NCBI GenBank assembly: GCA_023404345.1
Contig: JAEYCB010000058.1
Span: forward strand, 1-32,618
DNA from: Bacillota bacterium
GTDB lineage: Bacteria; Bacillota; Clostridia; Christensenellales; Aristaeellaceae
Direction of reading: 5' to 3'
Length of the DNA stretch: 32,618 nucleotides
Shown here: piece by piece, positions 24,447-31,957 of the stretch
Layout: every line of letters starts with the position of its first letter
Numbering within the stretch: position 1 is the stretch's first letter
Translations under genes and position numbers: made by a program
The notes under the pieces: model-generated
Told to the model about the DNA's origin: nothing
Databases searched by the model: none
The model's input: the letters and a program-made list of their open reading frames with translations, nothing else

Positions 24447-25505
24447 TTATTTAGGCTGGTTCCCTCCAGAGCTGGCTGCGGCGCGGGACTTTGTACCGCC
24501 TCGGAGCTGAGTGATGATCGTGGCCGCGGCACCGATGATCAAAAATAGATAATAGGTCATAAACCGCCATACCAGCAGCGCAAGGCCCACCGTGCCTTGG
24601 GTAAATAGTCCCCGATAATAGAGAAGGAAACCGCCTTCCTGTGCTCCGCTGGCACCGGGCAAGGGGGTATAGCTGGCACTTAAGAACAGCAGGAACGAAA
24701 TGGTCAGCAGGTGGTGCCAGGGTGTGCCCTCCTCGCCAAAGGCACGGTATACAAACAGGATAACCGACATCAGTCCCAGCACACTCAAGGCAGAAAGCCC
24801 AAGCTGGATCAAAATCTGCCGGGGATGGCGGCTCAGACGCAGCACGCTGGCGTGATAGCTGTCCAGGGTTGTATTTACGTGCAAAGAGGCGATCTGGGGA
24901 TCTTTGACCAGATGCAGGCGATGCCCCAGCCGGATGAAAAAGGCAGCCATGCGTTGCACCAGCGGCCGGTGAAAAGCCACCAGCAAAATCAGTGGCACGG
25001 CGGCGAAGTTGATCAGCCAGCCGATAACCACAACCCAACGCGCTCCTGCAAGCTGACGGTCCACAAATGTGGAGTTCCATACCCACAACGCGGAAGCCAT
25101 GACCACTGTCATCAGCTGATTTGCGATAAACTTCATTGAAATGCCGGAGGTGCCGATGCCGATGGGCACCCCCTTTTTATTCAAATAATAAATCTGCATG
25201 GGCTGGCCACCGCTGGCGCCGGGGGTGATATTGCCGTAGTAGAAGCCCATCAGGGAAATATAGAGCGCAAAGGACAGCTTTATCCCATGCCCTTGCTTGC
25301 GTAGAAAATAATGATAGCCAAGCGCGTCAAAAAACAGGTAGGCAAACCAGCATCCCGCCGCGCCCAACAGCCACCAGGGGTTCAGTGTGAAAAGCGCTTC
25401 CCAGGCGTTTTCCAGATCATTGTTGCCAAATGCAATGGCACAGACAAGCGCAATTGTTATGCCGATGAACAAGAAGTTGATCAGTTTGCGGATGCCGGGC
25501 TTCAT
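24447..25505 (-). CDS. YbhN/MprF-like integral membrane protein (lipid flippase-like)
   Basis: A 352-residue protein with about eight membrane segments of the LPG-synthase transmembrane (UPF0104) family. The family hallmarks are ITPGASGGQPMQIYYL near residue 95 and PLPGASGAQEGGF near residue 285. There is no cytosolic aminoacyltransferase domain, so it is not full MprF. Members are linked to the movement or modification of membrane lipids and glycolipids. AAAGGAG lies 8 bases before the ATG at 25505, which overlaps the glycosyltransferase stop as ATGA. The pairing suggests that this protein handles a lipid made by that enzyme. Confidence 0.85.
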   Translation of the reverse strand: MKPGIRKLINFLFIGITIALVCAIAFGNNDLENAWEALFTLNPWWLLGAAGCWFAYLFFDALGYHYFLRKQGHGIKLSFALYISLMGFYYGNITPGASGGQPMQIYYLNKKGVPIGIGTSGISMKFIANQLMTVVMASALWVWNSTFVDRQLAGARWVVVIGWLINFAAVPLILLVAFHRPLVQRMAAFFIRLGHRLHLVKDPQIASLHVNTTLDSYHASVLRLSRHPRQILIQLGLSALSVLGLMSVILFVYRAFGEEGTPWHHLLTISFLLFLSASYTPLPGASGAQEGGFLLYYRGLFTQGTVGLALLVWRFMTYYLFLIIGAAATIITQLRGGTKSRAAASSGGNQPK

Positions 25506-26653
25506 GCGGGGCTCCTTTCAGTGCGCTGGTCAATTAAACGCTGGTAACGCCCCAACACATGTTCCATCAACACAGTCCAGGGAATGGGGATGGTGTCTCT
25601 GGCACGCAGACCCGCGCGGGCTGCTTCGGGGAGGGCCTCTACAATGCCCGCAGCAATGCTGGCCGGATCAGCTTCACATAGGAAGCCGTTGTCGCCGTGC
25701 GTTACGCCCTCGGCTGAGCAGCTGCCGCGCACCAGCAAAGCAGGAGTGCCCATGGCCGCCGCTTCCCGCACCACCATGGGTGCATTATCGTACACAGAGG
25801 GAAACACCAATAGATCGGCTTGCTGACAAAGCGAAAGGATGGCTTCCCGCTGTGCTACAAAGCCGGTAAAAAGCACGCGATCCTGCAAGCCAAGGGATAC
25901 AGCCAAGGCTTTGAGACGCTCCAAGTCCTGTCCGGCTCCCGCCATGACAAGCTGAAAATCCCGCCCCTCATCGCGCAAAAGCGCGCAGGCTCGCAAAATC
26001 AAATGGGGGTTTTTCTTTACATCCATTTGCCCCACAAACAGAAGAGTGGGCACGCCTTCGCGCAGGGGCCAGCGCGCCAGCGTGCGATGGTATGTCTCCT
26101 CATCCACCGACTGCGGATCGGTGCCGTTAGGCATGGTAATTACAGGGCCTTTGTAACCATATTGGCGCAAAACATCAGCGGTTTTGTCATTTACGGCCCA
26201 CACCTCGTCGCAGGTGTTATAAAACGCTACCACGTATTTCAGCGCCCAAAGGGACAGCCTGCGTGAATGAGTAGCGCGGTAAAAATCATCATAGTATTTG
26301 CTGTGAAAGGTCGCAACCAGAGGAATGTTTCGTTTGCGTGCAATGCGGCGGGCGGCACGCCCGGAAAAAAATGGCGTGTGAGCATGCACGATATCAAAGG
26401 GCATGGTGCGGGCCGTACGGCGAAAAGCAGAACTCAAGGCGGGAATACCCACACGATAGGGTTCACCCGGAATGGGGATGCTGGGATAAAGCAGCGTTTC
26501 CAGGCCGGGAGTCGAGGACCCGGCAGCGTCGCGGGGGGCGATGTACAGGGCGCGGTGTCCCATGCGGGAGAGCGTCTGGCAATAAGCGAGCATTACTCGC
26601 CCCACACCGTCCAACGCGGGAGGATAGGTTTCGCAGAATTGGCCGATGATCAC
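25502..26653 (-). CDS. GT4 family glycosyltransferase
   Basis: A 383-residue GT-B fold enzyme. The N-terminal half has ETYPPALDGVGRVM and DIVHAHTPFFSGRAA, as in glycosyltransferases that act on lipid acceptors. The C-terminal nucleotide-sugar half has LLFVGQMDVKKNPHLILRA and DNAPMVVREAAAMGTP (the E-x7-E region, with Asp in place of the first Glu). A diacylglycerol or phosphatidylinositol glycosyltransferase is the nearest guess. The start is GTG at 26653 with AGGAGG upstream. The gene is first in a two-gene operon with the YbhN/MprF-like protein. Confidence 0.85.
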   Translation of the reverse strand: MIIGQFCETYPPALDGVGRVMLAYCQTLSRMGHRALYIAPRDAAGSSTPGLETLLYPSIPIPGEPYRVGIPALSSAFRRTARTMPFDIVHAHTPFFSGRAARRIARKRNIPLVATFHSKYYDDFYRATHSRRLSLWALKYVVAFYNTCDEVWAVNDKTADVLRQYGYKGPVITMPNGTDPQSVDEETYHRTLARWPLREGVPTLLFVGQMDVKKNPHLILRACALLRDEGRDFQLVMAGAGQDLERLKALAVSLGLQDRVLFTGFVAQREAILSLCQQADLLVFPSVYDNAPMVVREAAAMGTPALLVRGSCSAEGVTHGDNGFLCEADPASIAAGIVEALPEAARAGLRARDTIPIPWTVLMEHVLGRYQRLIDQRTERSPA

Positions 26654-26709
26654 AGGGGGACCTCCTAAGGCTACGCAGGATAGCCGCTTGGCAAAAGCGG
26701 CACGAGAGC

Positions 26710-26738
26710 ATTATATCAGAAGCGTGTAACGCGTGCAA
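26710..26738 (-). promoter_or_regulatory. promoter of the glycosyltransferase operon
   Basis: On the minus strand TTGCAC (26738-26733), a 17-base spacer and a perfect TATAAT (26715-26710). The expected start is about 50 bases before the GTG at 26653. Confidence 0.65.
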
Positions 26739-26752
26739 GGCAAAGCGGCGGC

Positions 26753-26781
26753 TTGCGTCAGGACAGCCCTCGGGTTATACT
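26753..26781 (+). promoter_or_regulatory. promoter of the DUF2974 hydrolase gene
   Basis: TTGCGT (26753-26758), a 17-base spacer and TATACT (26776-26781), about 35 bases before the ATG at 26817. The -35 box is weak. It is divergent from the glycosyltransferase promoter with only about 15 bases between their -35 boxes. Confidence 0.5.
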
Positions 26782-26816
26782 GTGGGAGAGCATACATGGG
26801 GAGGACGGGATAGCTT

Positions 26817-28055
26817 ATGCCAAATATCCAGGATCATGCCTTGGCGGTAGGCGGTTTTACGCTGGCGGAGCGTCCTTTTGATGTGTTAGACAGCCTGGTG
26901 CTGACCCAGCTAGTGTATATGCCCATGGAGGGACTTATGGACCGGGGGGACCGGCCCATCCTGGCGCAGGCTTGGACTCACATCCAGACTCATGTGGATT
27001 ACGAGCGGTTAGACACGTTTCAGAAGAAACGCTACCGACTGTTTGAATGCTGCGCGGGCCTGAAACGATACCGTAACTGGCTTATGCACGATTATGTGAA
27101 CATTATCGACGGCGCGCTGGAAATGCAGTTTTGCGCCTGCACGTGGGATTTGTCGACCGGTGAGAGCTATATTGCCTTTCGCGGCACGGACCTGACCATT
27201 GCCGGATGGAAAGAGGACCTGAACATGTCCTTCATGACGATCCCTTCGCAAAAGGAGGCGGCGGCCTATACCGAACGGATGGCGCGCCAAGGTACAGCTC
27301 TGCGGTTGGGAGGGCATAGCAAGGGCGGTAACTTGGCAGTATATGCAGGCGCGCGTGTAGCGCCGTGTGTTCAGGAACGCATTTTGCGGGTATACAACTT
27401 CGACGGACCGGGATTGGACGAGGAAACGCTGGGCAGCCAGGGGTATGATCGTATCAGTGCACGAATTGAAAGTTATATTCCGCAGAGCAGCGTGGTGGGA
27501 ATGCTTCTGAACTATCATCCCCGCTATACGGTGGTGCGTTCTACATCGCTGGGCATTTTGCAGCATGATGCCATGAGCTGGCAGGTGGAAAACGGCGCTT
27601 TTGTTAGACAGAACGATCTGGACATGAGCGGCAAAATTACTGATGAGACGATCCATACCTGGCTTCAGGGCATGGACATGGACCAGCGGCGTGAATTGGT
27701 GGATACGCTCTACCGCGTGGTGGACGCATCGCATGCCGAGCTCGTGACCGACCTGATCGACGATTGGCGGGACAGCGCGGTCAAAGCATTGGAAGCTATC
27801 CGTGGACTGGATCCGCAGGTGAAGGCCAACGTGCGGCGCATGCTCAGATCGTTGTTTTCCTCAGGGGCAGGCGGGGTAGTGCGCGGAGTGTTGACGCATC
27901 TGGAAGGTCCAGGAAAAGATGGACGGGAAAGGACGGAGCCGCCAGCGGGAGAAAAGCGGGCGTCCGCTGGACGCATAGCGCAGGAAACCCAGGACAATAC
28001 AACGGCAGAAAGTACAACAGACAGCGATGCAGACAGGGCTTCCGGCAATCGTTAG
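26817..28055 (+). CDS. DUF2974 (Mbeg1-like) alpha/beta hydrolase
   Basis: A 412-residue lipase-like protein. The nucleophile elbow GGHSKGGNLAVYA puts the catalytic serine at S168. YIAFRGTDLTIAGWKEDLNM (about 118-137) and YNFDGPGLDEE are hallmarks of the DUF2974 family seen in gut Bacillota. The last 70 or so residues are charged and low in complexity. No signal peptide or membrane segment is visible. The ATG at 26817 has GGAGGA upstream; an ATG at 26795 hits a stop after five codons. It has its own promoter and terminator and stands alone. Substrate unknown; a lipid or ester is likely. Confidence 0.85.
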   Translation: MPNIQDHALAVGGFTLAERPFDVLDSLVLTQLVYMPMEGLMDRGDRPILAQAWTHIQTHVDYERLDTFQKKRYRLFECCAGLKRYRNWLMHDYVNIIDGALEMQFCACTWDLSTGESYIAFRGTDLTIAGWKEDLNMSFMTIPSQKEAAAYTERMARQGTALRLGGHSKGGNLAVYAGARVAPCVQERILRVYNFDGPGLDEETLGSQGYDRISARIESYIPQSSVVGMLLNYHPRYTVVRSTSLGILQHDAMSWQVENGAFVRQNDLDMSGKITDETIHTWLQGMDMDQRRELVDTLYRVVDASHAELVTDLIDDWRDSAVKALEAIRGLDPQVKANVRRMLRSLFSSGAGGVVRGVLTHLEGPGKDGRERTEPPAGEKRASAGRIAQETQDNTTAESTTDSDADRASGNR

Positions 28056-28075
28056 GCAGCCGGGCAGACTGGTTG

Positions 28076-28115
28076 GCAGGGGGCCTGCAAAAACGGCAGG
28101 TTTCCTGCTTTTTTT
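28076..28115 (+). terminator. intrinsic terminator after the DUF2974 gene
   Basis: GCAGGGGGCCTGC pairs with GCAGGTTTCCTGC (13 bp with three central G-U pairs) around a 7-base loop, followed by seven T (28109-28115). It lies 20 bases after the stop codon. Confidence 0.85.
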
Positions 28116-28126
28116 CGTTGAAATCA

Positions 28127-28156
28127 TTGACATTTGCGTTTCGAACATGGTATTAT
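28127..28156 (+). promoter_or_regulatory. promoter of the L7Ae-rpsL-rpsG-fusA-tuf operon
   Basis: A perfect TTGACA (28127-28132), an 18-base spacer and TATTAT (28151-28156), directly after the previous terminator. The leader to the first start codon (28291) is about 125 bases and has a small hairpin ATGCG-TTTTT-CGCAT; I recognise no known r-protein leader motif in it. Confidence 0.75.
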
Positions 28157-28290
28157 GATACGGTTGTCCGCAATATGCGTTTTTCGCATGCCCTTCTTGC
28201 GCGATAAAGGCGCGGAAATCAGGCAATGAAAGACACACAGCCGCGGACCGGACATACGCAGCTTTGAACGCAGAAGGAGGCGTGGCTCGA

Positions 28291-28536
28291 ATGGAAGCTC
28301 TGCTCAAGCAGGCCGGCAGGCGCGTGGTAGGTACCAAGCAGGTGCTGCGCGCGGTTGAAGAGGACCGGGCCGCACATGTCTTTCTGGGCAGGGATGCGGA
28401 CGGCTTTATCTACCACAGGCTTAACGCCCTGTGTGAGGAAAAGCATGTACCGGTCACCGTGGTGGACAGCATGCAGGAGCTGGGAAAGCTCTGCCAGGTG
28501 GGCGTGAAAGCGGCGTCCGCCGCCGTGCTCAAGTAA
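28291..28536 (+). CDS. L7Ae/YbxF-like ribosomal protein
   Basis: An 81-residue L7Ae family protein, the size of Bacillus YbxF. VVGTKQVLRAVEEDRAAHVFLGRDAD and the C-terminal CQVGVKAASAAVLK match the family, which binds kink-turn RNA. In most Bacillota it lies between rpoC and rpsL; here it comes just before rpsL but has its own promoter, and no rpoBC lies upstream. The ATG at 28291 is chosen because AAGGAGG lies 10 bases before it. Confidence 0.9.
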   Translation: MEALLKQAGRRVVGTKQVLRAVEEDRAAHVFLGRDADGFIYHRLNALCEEKHVPVTVVDSMQELGKLCQVGVKAASAAVLK

Positions 28537-28556
28537 GGCGCGGCACTTACCATCAA

Positions 28557-28591
28557 CTATAAAGACGCCAGGGTTGCGGCGGTTTTTATAG
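28557..28591 (+). promoter_or_regulatory. hairpin before rpsL
   Basis: CTATAAA pairs with TTTATAG, and the stem continues inward through a G-U pair and a CGCC/GGCG segment with one bulge, about 13 bp in all. It lies just upstream of the rpsL ribosome binding site (GGAGG near 28603). No U-tract follows the stem, so a translational or processing role is more likely than termination. Confidence 0.5.
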
Positions 28592-28614
28592 CACATCAAT
28601 TCGGAGGTGTTTCC

Positions 28615-28989
28615 ATGCCCACGATCAATCAGTTGATCCGCAAGGGACGGAAAAAGGTCGAAAACAGGTCTACGGCTCCTATCCTGCAGGGCTGCCCGCA
28701 GAAGCGCGGCGTGTGCCTCAGCGTTAAGACCACGACCCCCAAAAAGCCCAATTCTGCCCTGCGTAAGATCGCCCGTATCCGTCTGACCAATCAGATCGAA
28801 GGTACGTGCTACATTCCGGGTATTGGCCACAACCTGCAGGAGCACAGCGTGGTGCTGATCCGCGGCGGTCGTGTGCGCGACCTGCCTGGCGTGCGTTACC
28901 ACATCATCCGTGGCGCTCTTGACACGGCCGGCGTAGCCAAGCGGATGCAGGCGCGTTCCCTGTACGGCGCCAAGCGGCCCAAGAAGTAA
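28615..28989 (+). CDS. rpsL: ribosomal protein S12
   Basis: A 124-residue small-subunit protein that forms part of the decoding centre. TTTPKKPNSALRK and GHNLQEHSVVLIRGGRV are canonical. Lys43 is kept, but residue 88 is Arg (codon CGC at 28876-28878) in GGRVRDLPGVR, where most bacteria have Lys. Lys88-to-Arg is a classical streptomycin-resistance change in Mycobacterium and E. coli. Spacing from the L7Ae-like gene is 78 bases. GGAGG precedes the ATG at 28615. Confidence 0.98.
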   Translation: MPTINQLIRKGRKKVENRSTAPILQGCPQKRGVCLSVKTTTPKKPNSALRKIARIRLTNQIEGTCYIPGIGHNLQEHSVVLIRGGRVRDLPGVRYHIIRGALDTAGVAKRMQARSLYGAKRPKK

Positions 28990-28997
28990 GACGTTTT

Positions 28998-29229
28998 CCT
29001 GCGCTGCGTTTGCAGCCCATTTCGGAGTGGGCGCAGGCGTTCGCTTTCCCCGTCCGTGAGAATCGAAGCGTGGGGGGGCGGGCACACCGCGTGACTTTCC
29101 CGTAGGCCGGGAGCGGTCGATGCTGAAGGCCGTCAGAAACCTGTATGCAGGCGCGCTTTGAAAACGCATTCTAAGGCCCCAAAAAAATCTTACGCTGTGC
29201 CACAGGCACATTGCGGCGATGCAATCGCC
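28998..29229 (+). promoter_or_regulatory. structured rpsL-rpsG intercistronic RNA, probable S7 target
   Basis: The 260-base gap is long for this operon. An outer stem CCTGCG/CGCAGG (28998-29003 with 29032-29037) encloses two inner hairpins (29004-29015 and 29016-29031), a three-way junction. Further pairings include ACCGC/GCGGT around a TCCCG/CGGGA stem (about 29089-29130). Two perfect 6-bp hairpins with three-base loops lie at 29196-29210 (TGTGCC/GGCACA) and 29215-29229 (GGCGAT/ATCGCC), just before the rpsG ribosome binding site. In E. coli the S12-S7 gap is the S7 repressor site. No coding sequence is evident. Confidence 0.55.
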
Positions 29230-29249
29230 ACAACGAAGGAGGAAATCAA

Positions 29250-29720
29250 ATGCCCCGTCGTGGATTTATCCCCAAGCGCGAGGTGCTGCCCGATCCCGTT
29301 TACGGGACCACCGTGGTCACCAAGCTCATCAACCAGATCATGCTGGATGGCAAGCGCGGTACCGCGCAGCGCATCTGCTACTCCGCGTTTGATACCATTA
29401 AGGAAAAGACCGGCAAGGACGCCACTGAGGTGTTCAACGCTGCTCTTGGCAACGTTGCGCCCCAGCTGGAGGTCAAGGCCCGCCGTGTAGGCGGCGCCAC
29501 CTATCAGGTGCCTATCGAGATCCGCCCGGAGCGCCGCCAGACTCTGGCCTTGCGCTGGCTGGTGGAATTCAGCCGCAAGCGCGGCGAAAAGACCATGGCT
29601 GAGCGCCTTGCCGCCGAAGTGATGGACGCCGCCAACAACACTGGCGCCGCCGTCAAGCGCAAGGAAGAAATGCACCGCATGGCCGAGGCCAACAAGGCCT
29701 TCGCGCACTACCGCTGGTAA
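29250..29720 (+). CDS. rpsG: ribosomal protein S7
   Basis: A 156-residue 30S assembly protein that binds the 3' major domain of 16S rRNA. MPRRGFIPKREVLPDP, VTKLINQIMLDGKRG, and the C-terminal KKEEMHRMAEANKAFAHYRW type ending (here with RKEEMH) are typical of the bacterial family. The ATG at 29250 has AAGGAGG upstream and excludes an in-frame ATG at 29211 that lies in the leader hairpins. S7 commonly regulates its own operon by binding the rpsL-rpsG gap. Confidence 0.98.
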   Translation: MPRRGFIPKREVLPDPVYGTTVVTKLINQIMLDGKRGTAQRICYSAFDTIKEKTGKDATEVFNAALGNVAPQLEVKARRVGGATYQVPIEIRPERRQTLALRWLVEFSRKRGEKTMAERLAAEVMDAANNTGAAVKRKEEMHRMAEANKAFAHYRW

Positions 29721-29728
29721 TGCGCAGG

Positions 29729-29751
29729 GGCGCGGGCGGGGCGCCCGCGCC
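29729..29751 (+). promoter_or_regulatory. GC-only hairpin after rpsG
   Basis: GGCGCGGGCG pairs perfectly with CGCCCGCGCC around a GGG loop, 8 bases after the rpsG stop. The flank is GGAAGAAG with no U-tract, so it should not terminate. An mRNA 3'-end stabilising or processing role between rpsG and fusA is likely. Confidence 0.6.
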
Positions 29752-29798
29752 TGGAAGAAGAATGAGAGAAAGCCGAATTTGAAAGGAGACCCTCTGAT

Positions 29799-31880
29799 AT
29801 GCCAAGAAGTCACCCGTTGGAAAAGGTGCGCAATATCGGCATCATGGCCCACATCGACGCCGGTAAGACCACCACGACCGAGCGCATCCTGTTCTATACC
29901 GGGCGCGTTCACCGTCTGGGTGAGACACACGAGGGCGCGGCCACCATGGACTGGATGGCGCAGGAACAGGAACGTGGCATCACCATCACCTCCGCTGCTA
30001 CCACCTGCCATTGGAAGGGCCACCGCATCAACATTATCGACACCCCCGGCCACGTTGACTTCACCGTAGAGGTGGAGCGCAGCCTGCGCGTGCTGGACGG
30101 CGCTGTGAGCGTGTTCTGCGCCAAGGGCGGCGTGGAGCCCCAGAGCGAAACCGTATGGCGCCAGGCCAACAAGTATCATGTGCCCCGCATGGCCTATGTC
30201 AACAAGATGGATATCATGGGCGCGGATTTCTTCCGCGTGGTGGACATGATGAAGGACCGGCTGGGAGCCAACGCCGTGCCCATCCAGCTTCCCATCGGCA
30301 AAGAGGGCGATTTCAAGGGCATCATCGACTTGGTGCGCATGCGTGCGGAAGTCTACTATGATGACGAAGGCAAGGATGTGCGCGATGAGGACATCCCCGA
30401 AAATCTGCGCGAGTTGGCCGAGGAGTATCACCAGAAGCTGATCGAAAGCGTAGCTGAGAGCGACGAGGCCCTGATGGAGAAGTTCTTCGAGGGTGAGGAG
30501 CTCACGGTGGAGGAAATCAACGCTGCTATTCGCAAAGCCACCATCGACTGCGCGATGAACCCTGTGCTCTGCGGTACTTCTTACCGCAACAAGGGCGTGC
30601 AGCCGCTGCTGGACGCAGTGGTGGAGTACATGCCCTCTCCGCTGGACATTCCCGCCATCAAGGGTGTGGACCCTGACGATCCCGAAAAGGAGATGGAGCG
30701 CCATCCCTCCGATGACGAACCCTTCTCTGCCCTGGCCTTCAAGATCATGACCGACCCGTTTGTGGGTAAGCTGGCTTTCTGCCGCGTCTACTCCGGTATG
30801 CTGGAAAGCGGCAGCTATGCCTTCAACTCCACTAAGCGCAAGCGCGAGCGCGTAGGCCGCCTGGTGATGATGCACGCCAACCACCGCGAGGAGGTTGATG
30901 CCGTCTACACCGGTGATATCTGCGGCGTTGTGGGCCTGAAGGATACCACCACGGCTGATACCCTGTGCGACGAGAAGAACCCCATCATCCTGGAGTCCAT
31001 GGAGTTCCCGGACCCGGTGATCCAGGTCGCCATCGAGCCCAAGACCAAGGCCGGTCAGGACAAGATGACCATGGCGCTGGTCAAGCTGGCCGAGGAAGAC
31101 CCCACCTTCAAGACCTACACCGATCAGCAGACCGGCCAGACGATTATCGCCGGCATGGGCGAATTGCATCTGGAGATCATCGTGGACCGCCTGATGCGCG
31201 AGTTCAAGGTCGAGGCCACCGTGGGCAAGCCCCAGGTCGCCTACCGCGAAACCATCCGCAAGGCTGCAAAGGCCGAGGGACGTTATGTCCGTCAGACCGG
31301 TGGTCACGGTCAGTTCGGTCACTGCTGGATCGAAATCGAGCCTGTCGAGCCCGGCGTGGGATACTCGTTCGAGAACAAGATCGTCGGCGGCGTAATCCCC
31401 AAGGAGTTCATTGCACCTATCGATGCCGGTATCCGCGAGGCCGCGCAGAGCGGCATCCTGGGCGGCTTCGAGGTTGTGGACTTCAAGGCCACCGTGTATG
31501 ATGGCAGCTACCACGATGTTGACTCCTCGGAAATGGCCTTCAAGATCGCCGGTTCCATGGCCTTCAAGGAAGCGCTCACCAAAGCGGACCCCTGCCTGCT
31601 GGAGCCGATGATGAAGGTGGAAGTTATCATTCCCGAGCAGTACATGGGCGACGTCATCGGTGACATCTCCAGCCGTCGCGGCCGCATCGAAGGTATGGAT
31701 GCCCGCATGGGCGAGCAGACCGTACACGCCTATGTGCCGCTGAGCGAAATGTTCGGTTATGCAACCGACCTGCGCAGCCGCACTCAGGGCCGTGGACTGT
31801 TCACCATGCAGTTCGACCATTATGAGGAAGTGCCCAAGTCGATTGCCGAAAAGGTGACCGGCGCGCGCAAGGGCGAATGA
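29799..31880 (+). CDS. fusA: elongation factor G
   Basis: A 693-residue translational GTPase that drives ribosomal translocation. The G domain shows AHIDAGKTTTTERIL (G1), RGITITSAAT (G2), DTPGHVDF (G3) and NKMD (G4). Domain IV is marked by GGHGQFGHCWIEIEP and GGVIPKEFI, and domain V by VIGDISSRRGRIEGMDAR. The length is standard. It has the usual place between rpsG and tuf. A good AAAGGAG site precedes the ATG at 29799. Confidence 0.98.
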   Translation: MPRSHPLEKVRNIGIMAHIDAGKTTTTERILFYTGRVHRLGETHEGAATMDWMAQEQERGITITSAATTCHWKGHRINIIDTPGHVDFTVEVERSLRVLDGAVSVFCAKGGVEPQSETVWRQANKYHVPRMAYVNKMDIMGADFFRVVDMMKDRLGANAVPIQLPIGKEGDFKGIIDLVRMRAEVYYDDEGKDVRDEDIPENLRELAEEYHQKLIESVAESDEALMEKFFEGEELTVEEINAAIRKATIDCAMNPVLCGTSYRNKGVQPLLDAVVEYMPSPLDIPAIKGVDPDDPEKEMERHPSDDEPFSALAFKIMTDPFVGKLAFCRVYSGMLESGSYAFNSTKRKRERVGRLVMMHANHREEVDAVYTGDICGVVGLKDTTTADTLCDEKNPIILESMEFPDPVIQVAIEPKTKAGQDKMTMALVKLAEEDPTFKTYTDQQTGQTIIAGMGELHLEIIVDRLMREFKVEATVGKPQVAYRETIRKAAKAEGRYVRQTGGHGQFGHCWIEIEPVEPGVGYSFENKIVGGVIPKEFIAPIDAGIREAAQSGILGGFEVVDFKATVYDGSYHDVDSSEMAFKIAGSMAFKEALTKADPCLLEPMMKVEVIIPEQYMGDVIGDISSRRGRIEGMDARMGEQTVHAYVPLSEMFGYATDLRSRTQGRGLFTMQFDHYEEVPKSIAEKVTGARKGE

Positions 31881-31887
31881 CCTGAAC

Positions 31888-31940
31888 CAAAGCACACAGG
31901 TGCTTGAAAGCATATTCCCAACAAATGTTCTCTGGATATG
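31888..31940 (+). other. two small hairpins in the fusA-tuf gap
   Basis: AAGCAC-ACAG-GTGCTT (31888-31903) is followed by a longer pairing of CATAT(T)CC with GGATATG (31909-31940, one bulged base) that ends just before the tuf ribosome binding site TAAGGAGG. No terminator is present, so fusA and tuf should share a transcript. Any regulatory role is a guess. Confidence 0.4.
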
Positions 31941-31957
31941 TAAGGAGGAAATAACTC

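Noticed and set aside
24122..24510. Short open frames in the gap between the YwlG-like and YbhN/MprF-like genes
   Set aside because: They run through back-to-back hairpins on either strand and have no ribosome binding sites. Such repeats often yield spurious hypothetical proteins.
29190..31913. A 907-codon open frame on the minus strand opposite rpsG and fusA
   Set aside because: It lies wholly antisense to rpsG and fusA, whose products are certain. It has no matching ribosome binding site and arises from the strong GC bias at third codon positions.
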